NCBI RefSeq assembly: GCF_001562275.1
Contig: NZ_CP014304.1
Coordinates: 1,736,001 to 1,800,000, forward strand
DNA: 64,000 nt
Direction of reading: 5' to 3'
Source of the DNA: Hymenobacter sp. PAMC 26628
GTDB taxonomy: Bacteria; Bacteroidota; Bacteroidia; Cytophagales; Hymenobacteraceae
Positions 24,782 through 33,548 of the stretch are shown piece by piece. The notes under the pieces were generated by a model that ran no database searches, had not been told where the DNA came from, and worked only from the letters and a program-made list of their open reading frames with translations. How positions within the stretch are numbered: the stretch's first letter is position 1; each line of letters starts with the position of its first letter. The translations under genes were made by a program, and so were the position numbers.

Positions 24782-26398
24782 TTAGGCAGCTGCGTCGGCC
24801 TGGCCGCCCGCGCCGGGTTTATTGGCTTTCATGAGGAAAACGAGCCCGATGGAAAACAGGCAGGCGAACCCCAACAGGTAGAAGGCGTCGGTGTAAGCCA
24901 GGGTGGTGGCCTGCTGCTGCACGACCCGGTAGATGGCCCCCTGGGCCTGCCGCATGGCATCGACCCCGCTGGCGTTGACCCGGCCGAACACGGAGGTAGC
25001 GAACTGGCGCAGGCCCGCCGCGTAGTCGGGGTTGGTGAAGGTGAGGTGGTCGACGATGCGGCTCTGGTGGAACTGGCTGCGGCGGGCAATTACGGTTTCG
25101 ATGGCCGCGATACCAAAGCCGCCCCCGATGGTTTGCACCAGGTTGGTGAACATAGCCACTTGGTTGGTTTTGGACTTGGCCAGGCCCACGTAGGAAGCCA
25201 CGGTAATGGGCACGAACAGGAAGCCCAGCCCCAGGCTTTGGTAGATGCGCGCCGTGGCCACCGTGCGAAAATCAACGGTGGTGCTCAGGATGTGCGCGTA
25301 GTAGAAGCAGGCCAACGAGCTAACTACCAGGCCAAAGCCGATCAGCCAGCGGGCCTGCACCTTGCCCGTTAGCCAGCCCACAATGGGCATCAGCAAAATC
25401 AGCGACAGGCCGCCCGGCGTGATGGCCAGGCCGCTATCGACGGCCCGGTAGCCCAGCAGCGACTGCAAAAACTGCGGCAGCTGCGTGGTGCTGCCGTAGA
25501 GCAGCGCGCCCACCACGAACATGACCAGCATGGCAGCCGTGAACGTGCGGCTGCGGAACAGGCTCAGGTCGAGGAGCGGGTTTTTGGCGCGCATCTCCCA
25601 GATAATGCCGCCCACCAGTAGCACCGCCGCCGCAACACTGAGCAGGATAATGGCCTGCGAGCTGAACCAGTCGTCGCGCTCGCCCCGGCTCAGCACGTAT
25701 TGCAACGCGCTCAGGCCCAGGCCCAGCAGGCTCAGGCCGATGTAGTCCACGCTGATGCCCTTGGCCCAGGCGTTGGCTTTTTCCTTCACCAGCTCCGGCG
25801 GGTCTTTCACCAGCGCCGTCACCAAGAACGCGGTGATGAGGGCAATGGGCACGTTGACGAAAAACACCCAGTGCCAGCTGTAGCTGTCCACGAGCCAGCC
25901 GCAGAGCAGGGGCCCCACCGTGGGGGCCACCACCGTGGCCACGCCAAACAGCGCAAACGCCTGCCCCTGCTCCTCGGGCGGAAAGGAATCTTTGAGAATG
26001 GCCTGGCCGACGGGCGGAATAATGCCGCCGCACAGACCTTGAAAGGCTCGCATGACCAGCAGCATGCCCAGCGACGACGACAGCCCGCACAGCAGCGACG
26101 ACACCCCGTAGGCCACTAGCGCCAGCATGAACAGGCGCGACCGCCCAATGGCCGTGGACAAAAAGCTCGCCGTGGGTAGCATCACGGCCTTGGCCACCAG
26201 CAGCACCGTGATGACCCAAGTCACGTCGTCTTGCGAGGCACCGAGGCTGCCGCCGATGTTTTGCAGGGCCACCGACACGCTGGAGTTGTCCAGCACGTCC
26301 ATGAACGTGCCCAGCGCCACCGTGATGGCGATGGCCCACTTGAGGTGACCGGCCAGCCCGGCCCCGGCGGGCTTAGACAAGGTTTGCGTTTGCGCCAT
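24782..26398 (-). CDS. MFS drug transporter, DHA2/EmrB-QacA type
   Basis: This inner-membrane proton-driven efflux permease of 538 residues has 14 predicted helices. DHA2 signatures are GTFMDVLDNSSVSVALQNIGG, the motif A-like TASFLSTAIGRSRLF, and GPLLCGWLVDSYSWHWVFFVNVP. It is the last gene of a leftward operon with a TolC-type channel, an HlyD/EmrA adaptor and an unknown protein, forming a tripartite EmrAB-TolC-like pump. No TetR or MarR regulator is adjacent. It converges on the phyH gene. Confidence 0.95.
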   Translation of the reverse strand: MAQTQTLSKPAGAGLAGHLKWAIAITVALGTFMDVLDNSSVSVALQNIGGSLGASQDDVTWVITVLLVAKAVMLPTASFLSTAIGRSRLFMLALVAYGVSSLLCGLSSSLGMLLVMRAFQGLCGGIIPPVGQAILKDSFPPEEQGQAFALFGVATVVAPTVGPLLCGWLVDSYSWHWVFFVNVPIALITAFLVTALVKDPPELVKEKANAWAKGISVDYIGLSLLGLGLSALQYVLSRGERDDWFSSQAIILLSVAAAVLLVGGIIWEMRAKNPLLDLSLFRSRTFTAAMLVMFVVGALLYGSTTQLPQFLQSLLGYRAVDSGLAITPGGLSLILLMPIVGWLTGKVQARWLIGFGLVVSSLACFYYAHILSTTVDFRTVATARIYQSLGLGFLFVPITVASYVGLAKSKTNQVAMFTNLVQTIGGGFGIAAIETVIARRSQFHQSRIVDHLTFTNPDYAAGLRQFATSVFGRVNASGVDAMRQAQGAIYRVVQQQATTLAYTDAFYLLGFACLFSIGLVFLMKANKPGAGGQADAAA

Positions 26399-26432
26399 GA
26401 CGAAGGGAAAAGGAGGGGAAGGGCTGCCGGCG

Positions 26433-27074
26433 TTAGCGCGGCGTGGTGTGCAGGTGGGTGCGCGCCTGCGCCACGGCTTCCTGGTAGTGGTTGAGGAAAT
26501 CGGCGAGGATTTCTTCCTGCGTCACGCTCTCAATCTGGCGGTCGTCGCGCCAGGTGCCTAGTAACTCGATAGTTTTGGTGCGGGTGGGCTCCTTGTCATC
26601 TTGCTTGTCGCCGCCGCCTTCCGGGGCCTCATCGCCGCCCTCTTTACCGTCGGCCTTGTCGTCGTCCTTCTTCTTGTCCTTTTTATCGTCCTTCTCTTCT
26701 TTGGGCGGCGCCTCGGGCTGGCCCTGCTCGGCTTCAATGGCCTTAGCCAGCTTGTTTTCCTCGAACCAGCAGTGCACGTAGGGCAGTACGGCCTCGATGC
26801 GTACCTCGGCCACCACGGCGTACTGAAACTCGACGGGGCCATCCAGGTGCCGGATAATGAGGTACACGCGGCCATCGTCGAGGCCGGTGTCGCAGGTGCG
26901 GGCGTGGGGGCGCAGGGCGGCGGCAGCCGTTTCGAGGGCCGGGCGCGCGGTATTGTTATAGAAGTCGGTCTGGCGCTTCAGGTTGTCGATAAATGCCTGG
27001 TCCTCTTGCGCGAGGTTGGCAAAAAAGCCGTTGAGGTCGGCTTCCCAGCGGCCGGGGGGGGTAGGGGCTTCCAT
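26433..27074 (-). CDS. Hypothetical protein in the efflux operon, with a charged low-complexity insert
   Basis: This 213-residue protein shows no signal peptide. Residues 1-116 and 166-213 look folded (YLIIRHLDGPVEFQYAVVAE, VLPYVHCWFEENK; then IELLGTWRDDRQIESVTQEE). Residues about 117-165 are a K/D/E/G-rich tract (KEEKDDKKDKKKDDDKADGK). The gene is spaced 34 bp from each neighbour and lies between the adaptor and MFS genes, so a function tied to the pump or its substrate is likely. I do not recognise the family. Confidence 0.7.
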   Translation of the reverse strand: MEAPTPPGRWEADLNGFFANLAQEDQAFIDNLKRQTDFYNNTARPALETAAAALRPHARTCDTGLDDGRVYLIIRHLDGPVEFQYAVVAEVRIEAVLPYVHCWFEENKLAKAIEAEQGQPEAPPKEEKDDKKDKKKDDDKADGKEGGDEAPEGGGDKQDDKEPTRTKTIELLGTWRDDRQIESVTQEEILADFLNHYQEAVAQARTHLHTTPR

Positions 27075-27108
27075 GATTGAAGAGCGGTTGAACTTGATAG
27101 TAAGAAGG

Positions 27109-28440
27109 TTACTGGGGCCCCACCCGGCGGCGGGCGGCGTGGTTCACTACGCGGGGGCTGGCCTCGACGTGGGTGGTATCGGCGGCCTGCCGGGTGGGCA
27201 CCACGGTGATGTCCACCTCGGGCGTCACCGACATGCCGGGGGCCAGCAGGTGCAGGTCGGGCTGGCCGTTGAACACGATTTTGACCGGGATGCGCTGCAC
27301 CACCTTCACGTAGTTGCCGGTAGCATTCTCGGCCGGCAGCAGGCTGAAGCGTGCCCCAGTGCCCCGCTGGAAGCTCTCGACCGACCCCCGAAACTGCTCG
27401 CCCGAATAGGTGTCGACCTCAATCAACACCGGCTGGCCTACCCGCATGTGGGCCAGCTGCGTCTCCTTAAAGTTGGCCGTCACCCACAGCTGCCCGTAGG
27501 TGATGAGCAGCAACTGCTGGCCCACGGCCACGGTCTGGCCCTCGTCCACGGCCTTGCCTGTTACGCGCCCGGTTTCGGTGGCGTAGAGCTTGGTGTAGGA
27601 GAGCTGGAGCCGGGCCTGGTCGGCGGCGGCCTGGGCCTGGGCAATCTGGGCGTCGGACACGCTGATTTGCTCGGTGGCCTGGCGGTAGTCGTTGCGGGCC
27701 TGGGCCACCACGGCGGTGGCCTGGCTGGCCTGGGCGCGGGCGGCCTGGGTGCGTTGGTCGGCGGCGGCGGCCTGGTCGGCGCTGGCGCGGGCGGTGGTCA
27801 GGGCCTGGTCGTAGCGCTGGCGCGACACGGCATCGGTCTTGTACAGCTCGGCGTAGCGCTGCTCGTTGCGGGCGTCGTTGGCGGCCTGGGCGTGGGCGGC
27901 GCGCGCCTCGGCCTGGGCCTGGGCCGCGCTGGCCTCGGCGGCGGCTAGTTGGGCCTGCTGCTGGGCAATCACGCTGCGCCGCGAGGCGCTGGCCTGCTCG
28001 GCGGTGTTGCGCTGGGCGCGGGCGCTGGTCACCTGAGCCTCGGCCTGGGCCAGCTGGGCCTGGTAGTCGCGCGGGTCTATTTCCATTAGCAGCGTGCCTT
28101 TCTTTACCAGCTGGTTGTCACGCACGTACACCTTCAGCACCTGGCCGGCCGCGCGCGGACTCACCCGCACGGCATTGCCCTCTACGAAGGCGTCGTCGGT
28201 AGTCTCGTGGTCGCTGGTGTATAGATAGTAGCGCACGCCCCAAATCAGCAGCAGCACCAACCCCACCGCCGCCAGGATGAGAAACCAGGTGCGCCGGTAA
28301 ATGGGCTTTTCGGTGGTGTCGGCGGGTGCATCCTTGGCCTGTGGCTGCACGCGGCGCGGGTTGTTACCCACGCGCCGGTCGGGCGCGTCCGAAGGGTCGG
28401 CGACTTGCCGCCGGGCGGGAGACGTAAGGTGATCGGCCAT
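27109..28440 (-). CDS. HlyD/EmrA-family periplasmic adaptor
   Basis: This 443-residue membrane-fusion protein has a disordered N-terminus (residues 1-47), one membrane helix (TWFLILAAVGLVLLLIWGV), then the biotinyl-lipoyl half-motif VRVSPRAAGQVLKVYVRDNQ. A long Ala/Gln-rich coiled coil follows (about residues 120-280), then the second lipoyl half and beta-barrel (GRVTGKAVDEGQTVAVGQQL, GQPVLIEVDTYSG). It bridges the MFS permease and the TolC-type channel encoded in the same operon. Confidence 0.94.
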   Translation of the reverse strand: MADHLTSPARRQVADPSDAPDRRVGNNPRRVQPQAKDAPADTTEKPIYRRTWFLILAAVGLVLLLIWGVRYYLYTSDHETTDDAFVEGNAVRVSPRAAGQVLKVYVRDNQLVKKGTLLMEIDPRDYQAQLAQAEAQVTSARAQRNTAEQASASRRSVIAQQQAQLAAAEASAAQAQAEARAAHAQAANDARNEQRYAELYKTDAVSRQRYDQALTTARASADQAAAADQRTQAARAQASQATAVVAQARNDYRQATEQISVSDAQIAQAQAAADQARLQLSYTKLYATETGRVTGKAVDEGQTVAVGQQLLLITYGQLWVTANFKETQLAHMRVGQPVLIEVDTYSGEQFRGSVESFQRGTGARFSLLPAENATGNYVKVVQRIPVKIVFNGQPDLHLLAPGMSVTPEVDITVVPTRQAADTTHVEASPRVVNHAARRRVGPQ

Positions 28441-28560
28441 GAGGGGGGTAGGGTTCAGAATCTGGTTTCTTGCCGGCTGATTTTGCCTTGCTGAATAAAC
28501 TGTCTGGGAAGCTCAGGATGACAGATGGTGGGCTTTCAAAATCATCTTAAAAACAACTAC

Positions 28561-30324
28561 TTATAAGCGAAAAGACTGCGCTGTGCCGGTAGCCGCAGCG
28601 AAATTGAGCCGGGCCGCGCCGTACTGGGCCAGGGCCTGCACGCGCAGGGCGCGGGCGTTGGCCAGGGCCGCCTGCGCTTGCAGCACTTCGAGGTTGTCGG
28701 CCACGCCGGCCCGGAAGCGCTGGGTGGCCAGCGCCAGCTCGCGGCCGGCCAGGGCCAGCTGCTCGTCGGCGGCCTGCACCTGGGCGGCGGCCAGGTTCCA
28801 GCCAATCAGGGCCTGGCGCACGTCCTGCTCCACCTGGCCGCGGGTGTTGCCCAGCTCCAACTCGGCTTGGCGCTGCTCGCTCAGGGCGGCCTTCACCCGG
28901 CCGCCGACGTAGCCACCGTCGAACACGGGCACGCTCAGCGTCACGCCGTAGGTGCGGGTGATGCGGTCGCTTTTAAAGGGCGTCACGGCCGACTGCCCGT
29001 AGTCGCCGGCTGCGCTGATGATGGGGTAGCGGGCGGCGGCGCGGGCGCGGCGGTCCAGTTCTTTTTGGGCGATGGTTTGCTCCGCGATGCGCGCATCCAG
29101 CCGGGCGGCTTGGGCCGGCGCCAGGGCTTGTTCCACGGTGGGCACGGCCTCGGCGCGGGCCACCAATGTATCGGTGAGTGCCGTGGCGCTGCCCTGGGGC
29201 AGGCCCACGGCGCGCTCCAGGTCGAGGCGGTCCTGGGTGGCGCTGGCCTCGGCCTGGATTAGGCGCAGGCGCTGCTGCGACGCGCGCACCTCGGCCCGCA
29301 CCACGTCGATGCCGTCGGCCACGCCCGCGTCGCGCTGCTTTTGGGCCAGCTGGCGCAGGGCTTCGGCCAGCACCAGGTCGGCGCGGGCGGCCCGCACTTC
29401 CAGGGTGCCGCGCTGGGCGGTGAGGTAGGCCAGGGCCACGAACGTGGCCACCTGCTCGCGGGCCAGCTCGGCGGTGAGGTCGGCCACGCGCACGGCGGCG
29501 GTACTGCTTTTGTACTCGCGCATCGCGGCCAGGTTCAGCAGGGCCTGCGAGAAGTTGAGCCGCGCGTCAAACGTGTTGAAGGGCCCCACGAACGACGGAA
29601 TGGTGGGGGCCGCGGCCGCGCCACCGCCGGTACCACCGCCCATGCCGGTGCCCGTCATGTCCTGGCCGCCGCTGGGTGCCAGGCCCTGCGCGACCAGGTT
29701 GAGGGTGCGGTTTTGCTGGTAGGCCGTGCCGTTGAGGTTGGGCAGCAGGAAGGAGCGCACCTGCTGCCGCAGGGCCCGCGCTTCCGTGGCCCGCTCGGCG
29801 GCGAGCAGGGTGGTGAGGTTGTTTTCCAGGCCGATGGCCACGGCTTGGGGCAGGCTGAGCTGCGCCGGGGCCACGGCCAGCACGCGGGCCGCGCCAGTGG
29901 AAGCGCCCATCATGCCGCCGCCGCGCGGGGCTCCACCAAACGAGGCCTGCGGCGTGGTGGTGCCGCTGGGTTCGCCCACCGTGCCGGTGCCGCCGGGGCT
30001 TGGGGCAACCTGGCCCGCTGGCGCCATTTGCCCGGCCCCCGTGGGCATTGGGTTGGGTGGCCCGTCCGGCGGCCGCTGCATTTGCCGCTCCTGGGCAGTT
30101 TGCTGCATTTGCTGCTGCCGCTGCTGCAATTCCTGCTGCTGCTGCTGGCCCACGGGAGGGCCCCCAATGCCGCTGGGCTGGCCGCTACCAGCCGGGGCGG
30201 GCCGCGTGGCCGGTGGAGCCGCCGGGTTCGACTGCGCCGCCGCGCCCAACGTTACGGCTAGCAGTCCCAGGCTGGCGGCCGCGGCTCGGTAATAGCGGCC
30301 CGGCGGAAAGAATAGATTTCGCAT
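28561..30324 (-). CDS. TolC-family outer-membrane efflux channel
   Basis: This outer-membrane protein of about 587 residues starts at MRNLFFPPGRYYRAAA and has a signal peptide ending near GAAAQ. Residues about 25-130 are unusual: Pro/Gly/Gln-rich low complexity (VGQQQQQELQQRQQQMQQ). The TolC repeats follow, with LSLPQAVAIGLENNLTTLLA, the coiled coils, and a second unit near VTLSVPVFDGGYVGGRV and ALIGWNLAAAQVQ. It is the first gene of the efflux operon. No lipobox Cys is visible at the cleavage site. Confidence 0.93.
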   Translation of the reverse strand: MRNLFFPPGRYYRAAAASLGLLAVTLGAAAQSNPAAPPATRPAPAGSGQPSGIGGPPVGQQQQQELQQRQQQMQQTAQERQMQRPPDGPPNPMPTGAGQMAPAGQVAPSPGGTGTVGEPSGTTTPQASFGGAPRGGGMMGASTGAARVLAVAPAQLSLPQAVAIGLENNLTTLLAAERATEARALRQQVRSFLLPNLNGTAYQQNRTLNLVAQGLAPSGGQDMTGTGMGGGTGGGAAAAPTIPSFVGPFNTFDARLNFSQALLNLAAMREYKSSTAAVRVADLTAELAREQVATFVALAYLTAQRGTLEVRAARADLVLAEALRQLAQKQRDAGVADGIDVVRAEVRASQQRLRLIQAEASATQDRLDLERAVGLPQGSATALTDTLVARAEAVPTVEQALAPAQAARLDARIAEQTIAQKELDRRARAAARYPIISAAGDYGQSAVTPFKSDRITRTYGVTLSVPVFDGGYVGGRVKAALSEQRQAELELGNTRGQVEQDVRQALIGWNLAAAQVQAADEQLALAGRELALATQRFRAGVADNLEVLQAQAALANARALRVQALAQYGAARLNFAAATGTAQSFRL

Positions 30325-30530
30325 ACACGCCAGCAATAGGCTTTAATACCCTTTTAATGTCGGTTTGAACGCGAAAAACCCGTAGTTGGCTGGAGTGTTT
30401 AGAAAAAAATCCCGGCTCCTCTGGCTTACCTGAACCGTAAGTGAGGACAAACATGCGCATTTAGTACCCGCTACTGCTGAGTAGTGCGGGTCGGTGTGGG
30501 TAGGGGCCCCGCCACCAGGGGCCCGGTAAC

Positions 30531-30618
30531 GACAGTTGGTGCCGGGCCTCGTCAAACTCGCCCTCGCTCTTGGGGCCACCACCAGCGGGGCGGGTAGCGC
30601 GCGCTTCGCTCATAAAGC
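30531..30618 (-). pseudogene. Remnant of a DctA/GltP symporter 3' region
   Basis: On the minus strand this stretch encodes FMSEARA, then after a loss of about 13 codons KSEGEFDEARHQLSL. The same sequence, with the intervening ITNVIGNGVATLVIA, is found near the C-terminus of the intact symporter at 31137-32480. It is therefore a decayed copy of roughly the last 45 codons, with no start. It joins head-on at about 30618 with a phyH remnant on the other strand. Confidence 0.8.
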
Positions 30619-30701
30619 AGCGGGTGATTCGCCTGGAAGTTTCGGCCCAGGAGCAGCTACCCGTAGGGCTTGCCTGGCGCGAGCGTGGGGCGTGGGCATA
30701 A
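30618..30701 (+). pseudogene. Remnant of a phyH 3' end
   Basis: The plus strand reads RVIRLEVSAQE, PVGLAWRERGAWA then TAA. This matches the end of the intact PhyH protein at 24628-24717 (RVVHLEFSAQE, PAGLVWRERRALWHAR) with about three quarters of bases identical by eye, plus small indels. There is no upstream coding sequence, so it is a fragment. It lies in the same orientation as the intact gene, on the opposite side of the efflux operon. Confidence 0.8.
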
Positions 30702-30705
30702 CATG

Positions 30706-30746
30706 AAAAGGGCCGCGCGAACCAATAATTCACGCGGCCCTTTTTT
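30706..30746. terminator. Hairpin terminator after the phyH remnant
   Basis: Arms AAAAGGGCCGCG (30706-30717) and CGCGGCCCTTTT (30733-30744) enclose a 15-nt loop and end in six Ts. It could act on either strand: after the remnant phyH on plus, or after the decayed porin on minus. Confidence 0.8.
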
Positions 30747-30768
30747 GGCCCTGTTCTGGGGGCCCCGG

Positions 30769-31085
30769 CTACAGAATGGCCGGCATCTGCATCGTTATTT
30801 CGGGGCGGTACCTGACGTCGTTCACGTTGGTGAAATCGGGGCGGGCGCGGTAATTGAGCGTGATTTTGGCTTGGTGGCCGTCGAGCAGCACGTTCACGCC
30901 GCCGTCAAACAAATGCACGTCCTGGACGCGGTGCCGTCTTCGCGGCGCAGGCCCTTGTAGCGGCCGTGGGTATAGCTGGTGCAGGGCTGCATGCGGGCCT
31001 TAGGTCCCAGCAGGCGGTGGGGCAGCAAGTAGCCGGTTTGGGTGGGTTGGGCCGCGTCGGCAAGGGCGAAGCGCGGCCCGGCTGC
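30769..31085 (-). pseudogene. Frameshifted 3' fragment of an outer-membrane porin
   Basis: In the minus direction one frame reads GYLLPHRLLGPKARMQP and SYTHGRYKGLRREDG. After a frameshift near 30925 the sequence continues in another frame as VHLFDGGVNVLLDGHQAK, ITLNYRARPDFTNVNDV and ends QMPAIL with TAG at 30769-30771. This is the usual end of Bacteroidota porins of the phosphate-selective (OprO/P-like) type. About 100 codons survive; the 5' end and most of the barrel are absent. No intact copy is in the window. Confidence 0.75.
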
Positions 31086-31136
31086 AGGCCAAGACAGAAA
31101 AGAACAACCGTTGGAAAGGAACGAACGCCCGGGGCC

Positions 31137-32480
31137 CTAGCGGGCCATGAGGTCGGGCTGCTGCGCCACGAGGGGCAGCTCGGCCGCCGGCTCGGGCCGC
31201 TGGGCTTCGGGCACCGAGCGGCCTTGCAGGGCCAGCTGGTGGCGGGCCTCGTCGAACTCGCCCTCGCTCTTGGCGATGACCAGCGTGGCCACGCCGTTGC
31301 CGATGACGTTGGTGATGGCGCGCGCCTCGCTCATAAAGCGGTCGACGCCCAGCAGCAGAGCCACGCTCTCGACCGGGATGACCTTGGTGGCGGCCAGTGT
31401 GGAGGCCAGCACGATGAAGCCCGACCCGGTGACGCCCGCCGCGCCCTTGCTCGTGACGACGAGGATGGCAATCAGCGAGAGCTGCTGGGTGAGCGAGAGC
31501 GGAATGTTAAAAGCCTGGGCCAGAAAGATAACCGCGATGGAGAGGTAGATGGACGTGCCGTCGAGGTTGAAAGAATAGCCGGTGGGAATGACCAGGCCGG
31601 CCACCGAGCGCGAGCAGCCGTAGCGCTCCATCTTGTCGATCATGCGGGGCAGGGCCGATTCGGACGACGAGGTGCCCAGCACCAGCAGAATTTCCTCCTT
31701 GATGAAGCTCAGGTAGGGCCCCAGGCGCAGCTTGTAGTAGCGCAGGATCAAGTTGAGCACCACGAAAATGAACAAGCTCATGGTGGCGTACACCACCAGC
31801 ATGAGCTTGCCCAGCGGCAGCAGCGTGGCGATTCCGTACTTGCCGATGGTGAAGGCCATGCCCCCGAACGCGCCCAGCGGGGCCAGCTTCATCACCAGGG
31901 CCAGCACCCCGAACATGGCGTGCGAGAGCCGGTCGAAGGTTTTTACCAGCGGCTCGGCCGTTTTGCCCATCCGGTTGAGGGCCAGGCCGAAGAGCACCGC
32001 AAACAGCAGCACTTGCAGGATGTCGCCCTTGGCAAAGGCCTCCACCACGTTGCTGGGCACGAGGTGGGTGAAGAACTCCACCCAGTTCATCTCGCCGGCC
32101 TGGGAGGTGAACTTGGCGGCTTCCTCCGTCTTCTTGCCGTCGCGCAGCACGGCCTGGGCCACGGCCTGCACGCCCACGCCGGGCTTGGTGAGGTTGGCCA
32201 CCAAAATGCCGAGGCCCAGGGCCAGCGTGGTCACGATTTCGAAGTACAGCAGGGCCTTGCCGCCCACGCGGCCCACTTTTTTGAGGCTGCCCATGCCCGC
32301 GATGCCCAGCACCACCGTGAGGAAGATGATGGGGGCAATCAGCATCTTGATGAGGTTGATGAACGTGTCGGCAATGGGCTTGAGGGCCGCGCCAAACGTG
32401 GGAAACAGGGCCCCGACCAGCACGCCCAGGGCAATGGCGGTGAGCACCTGCACGGTGAGGTTCGAATACAAACGTTTCAT
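31137..32480 (-). CDS. C4-dicarboxylate/amino acid:cation symporter (DctA/GltP family)
   Basis: This 447-residue inner-membrane secondary transporter starts at MKRLYSNLTVQVLTAIA. The DAACS signatures are the serine-rich loop LGTSSSESALPRM, the motif VIPTGYSFNLDGTSIYLS and GAAGVTGSGFIVLAST. The pattern is closer to DctA (succinate/fumarate/malate) than to GltP, but substrate choice is not certain. Eight membrane helices with two re-entrant loops are expected. The TAG stop is followed at once by GGCCCC. A decayed copy of its end lies about 500 bp downstream. Confidence 0.92.
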   Translation of the reverse strand: MKRLYSNLTVQVLTAIALGVLVGALFPTFGAALKPIADTFINLIKMLIAPIIFLTVVLGIAGMGSLKKVGRVGGKALLYFEIVTTLALGLGILVANLTKPGVGVQAVAQAVLRDGKKTEEAAKFTSQAGEMNWVEFFTHLVPSNVVEAFAKGDILQVLLFAVLFGLALNRMGKTAEPLVKTFDRLSHAMFGVLALVMKLAPLGAFGGMAFTIGKYGIATLLPLGKLMLVVYATMSLFIFVVLNLILRYYKLRLGPYLSFIKEEILLVLGTSSSESALPRMIDKMERYGCSRSVAGLVIPTGYSFNLDGTSIYLSIAVIFLAQAFNIPLSLTQQLSLIAILVVTSKGAAGVTGSGFIVLASTLAATKVIPVESVALLLGVDRFMSEARAITNVIGNGVATLVIAKSEGEFDEARHQLALQGRSVPEAQRPEPAAELPLVAQQPDLMAR

Positions 32481-32977
32481 AACAAACGTATCAAAAGGGT
32501 GGGAAGGCAAGTAAAGGTGCGGGCGTGGGGCCCCGCGGCAGGCGCTACATCGTGGTTGAGGCGGGAGGTGGCCCGAAGCTTTTTATCGCCCGCAAATACG
32601 ACCAACGAAATGTTGATGCGCACCGCAACGTACCAGTCGAAATAAGCTTCGTGGCCCCGCCCTTCGGCCCTAGTGCCGGGTGCTTGGCCGTGCTGCCACG
32701 CACAGCCGCGGCGGGGGCGCGGGCAGGGCCCCCAGTGTTGGCAAGCACACGCTGGTGGCGGCTGCATTGGGTATGCAGGCAATATTCACCAAAAGCTTGA
32801 GCATGTAGGCGGCGAAAAGGCAAGGCAGCGGGAACGGGCGGTAAAAGTAGGCCGGGCGCGGCTTCGCCAGTCGGGCAGCCCGGCTGCGGGGCCCCGCAAA
32901 GTCGCAATAAATTCGGCGTTTTGCCAATCTTTCCGGGGCCCCCGGTGTTACATTACCGACCCCTAACCAGCCCCGCC
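32481..32977. other. Intergenic region without a supported gene
   Basis: These 497 bp separate the divergent symporter gene and a small rightward gene. Several short frames exist but none has a recognisable domain or good start. The region is GC-rich with a less GC-rich centre. I see no clear promoter box, repeat or RNA. Confidence 0.6.
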
Positions 32978-33151
32978 ATGAACGGTAAAGACCTCTTTAA
33001 TTTCGGCCCCGCCTTCGGGTATTTCTTCCGTAAGAACGACCCCGCCCGCAAAACCAACTTCAACCTCAAAACCATGCACTTCATCAATAAGCTCAGCTTG
33101 GCAATGTTCCTGGTGTGCCTGGTGATAATGTTCTTCCGCTACGTGTTGTAG
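32978..33151 (+). CDS. Small single-helix membrane protein (DUF6728-like)
   Basis: This 57-residue protein starts at MNGKDLFNFGPAFGYFFRKN. The first half is soluble and basic, with FGYFFRKNDPARKTNFN. The second half is one membrane helix (INKLSLAMFLVCLVIMFFRYVL). From memory this matches a small Bacteroidota-specific family annotated DUF6728; the assignment is tentative. Function is unknown. It precedes the MmcQ/YjbR gene by 14 bp and may be cotranscribed with it. Confidence 0.7.
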   Translation: MNGKDLFNFGPAFGYFFRKNDPARKTNFNLKTMHFINKLSLAMFLVCLVIMFFRYVL

Positions 33152-33165
33152 TACAGCGCGTAGCA

Positions 33166-33528
33166 ATGAACATTGAGGATTTTCGCGCTTATTGCCTCAG
33201 TCTGCCGGGCGCCACGGAAGAAACGCCGTTTGGCCCCGACACGTTGGTGTTTAAAGTGGGCGGCAAAATATTTGCCCTCACCGATTTGCAAACCTTTGGC
33301 AGTGTAAATTTGAAGTGCGAGCCCGAGCGGGCCGCCGAGCTGCGCGAGCAGCACGACTACGTACTGCCCGGCTTCCACATGAACAAGAAGCACTGGAACA
33401 CGGTGCTCATCGGCACCGGGGCCCCCGACGCCAAGGTGCGGGCCTGGACGGCCGAATCGTACCAGTTGGTGGCCGCCGCGCTGCCCAAAGCCGCGCGGGC
33501 CGCCCTAGCCCGTGCCCTCGAAGACTAG
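33166..33528 (+). CDS. MmcQ/YjbR family protein
   Basis: This 120-residue cytoplasmic protein starts at MNIEDFRAYCLSLPGATEETPF. The family pattern is clear: FGPDTLVFKVGGKIFAL, VNLKCEPERAAELREQHDYVLPGFHMNKKHWNTV and the C-terminal SYQLVAAALPKAARAAL. YjbR proteins have a CyaY-like fold with a proposed double-wing DNA-binding motif; the actual role is not established. It is followed after 20 bp by an Rrf2 regulator gene. Confidence 0.9.
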   Translation: MNIEDFRAYCLSLPGATEETPFGPDTLVFKVGGKIFALTDLQTFGSVNLKCEPERAAELREQHDYVLPGFHMNKKHWNTVLIGTGAPDAKVRAWTAESYQLVAAALPKAARAALARALED

Positions 33529-33548
33529 CCCCTGGGGCCCCGCACATA

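Noticed and set aside
30966-32645. 559-codon open frame on plus opposite the symporter gene
   Set aside because: It is antisense to a symporter with full family signatures; the His/Gln/Gly-rich translation is typical of a GC-rich shadow frame.
32670-32927. 85-codon frame on minus upstream of the symporter
   Set aside because: No domain, no promoter and cysteine/proline-rich random-looking sequence; left as intergenic.
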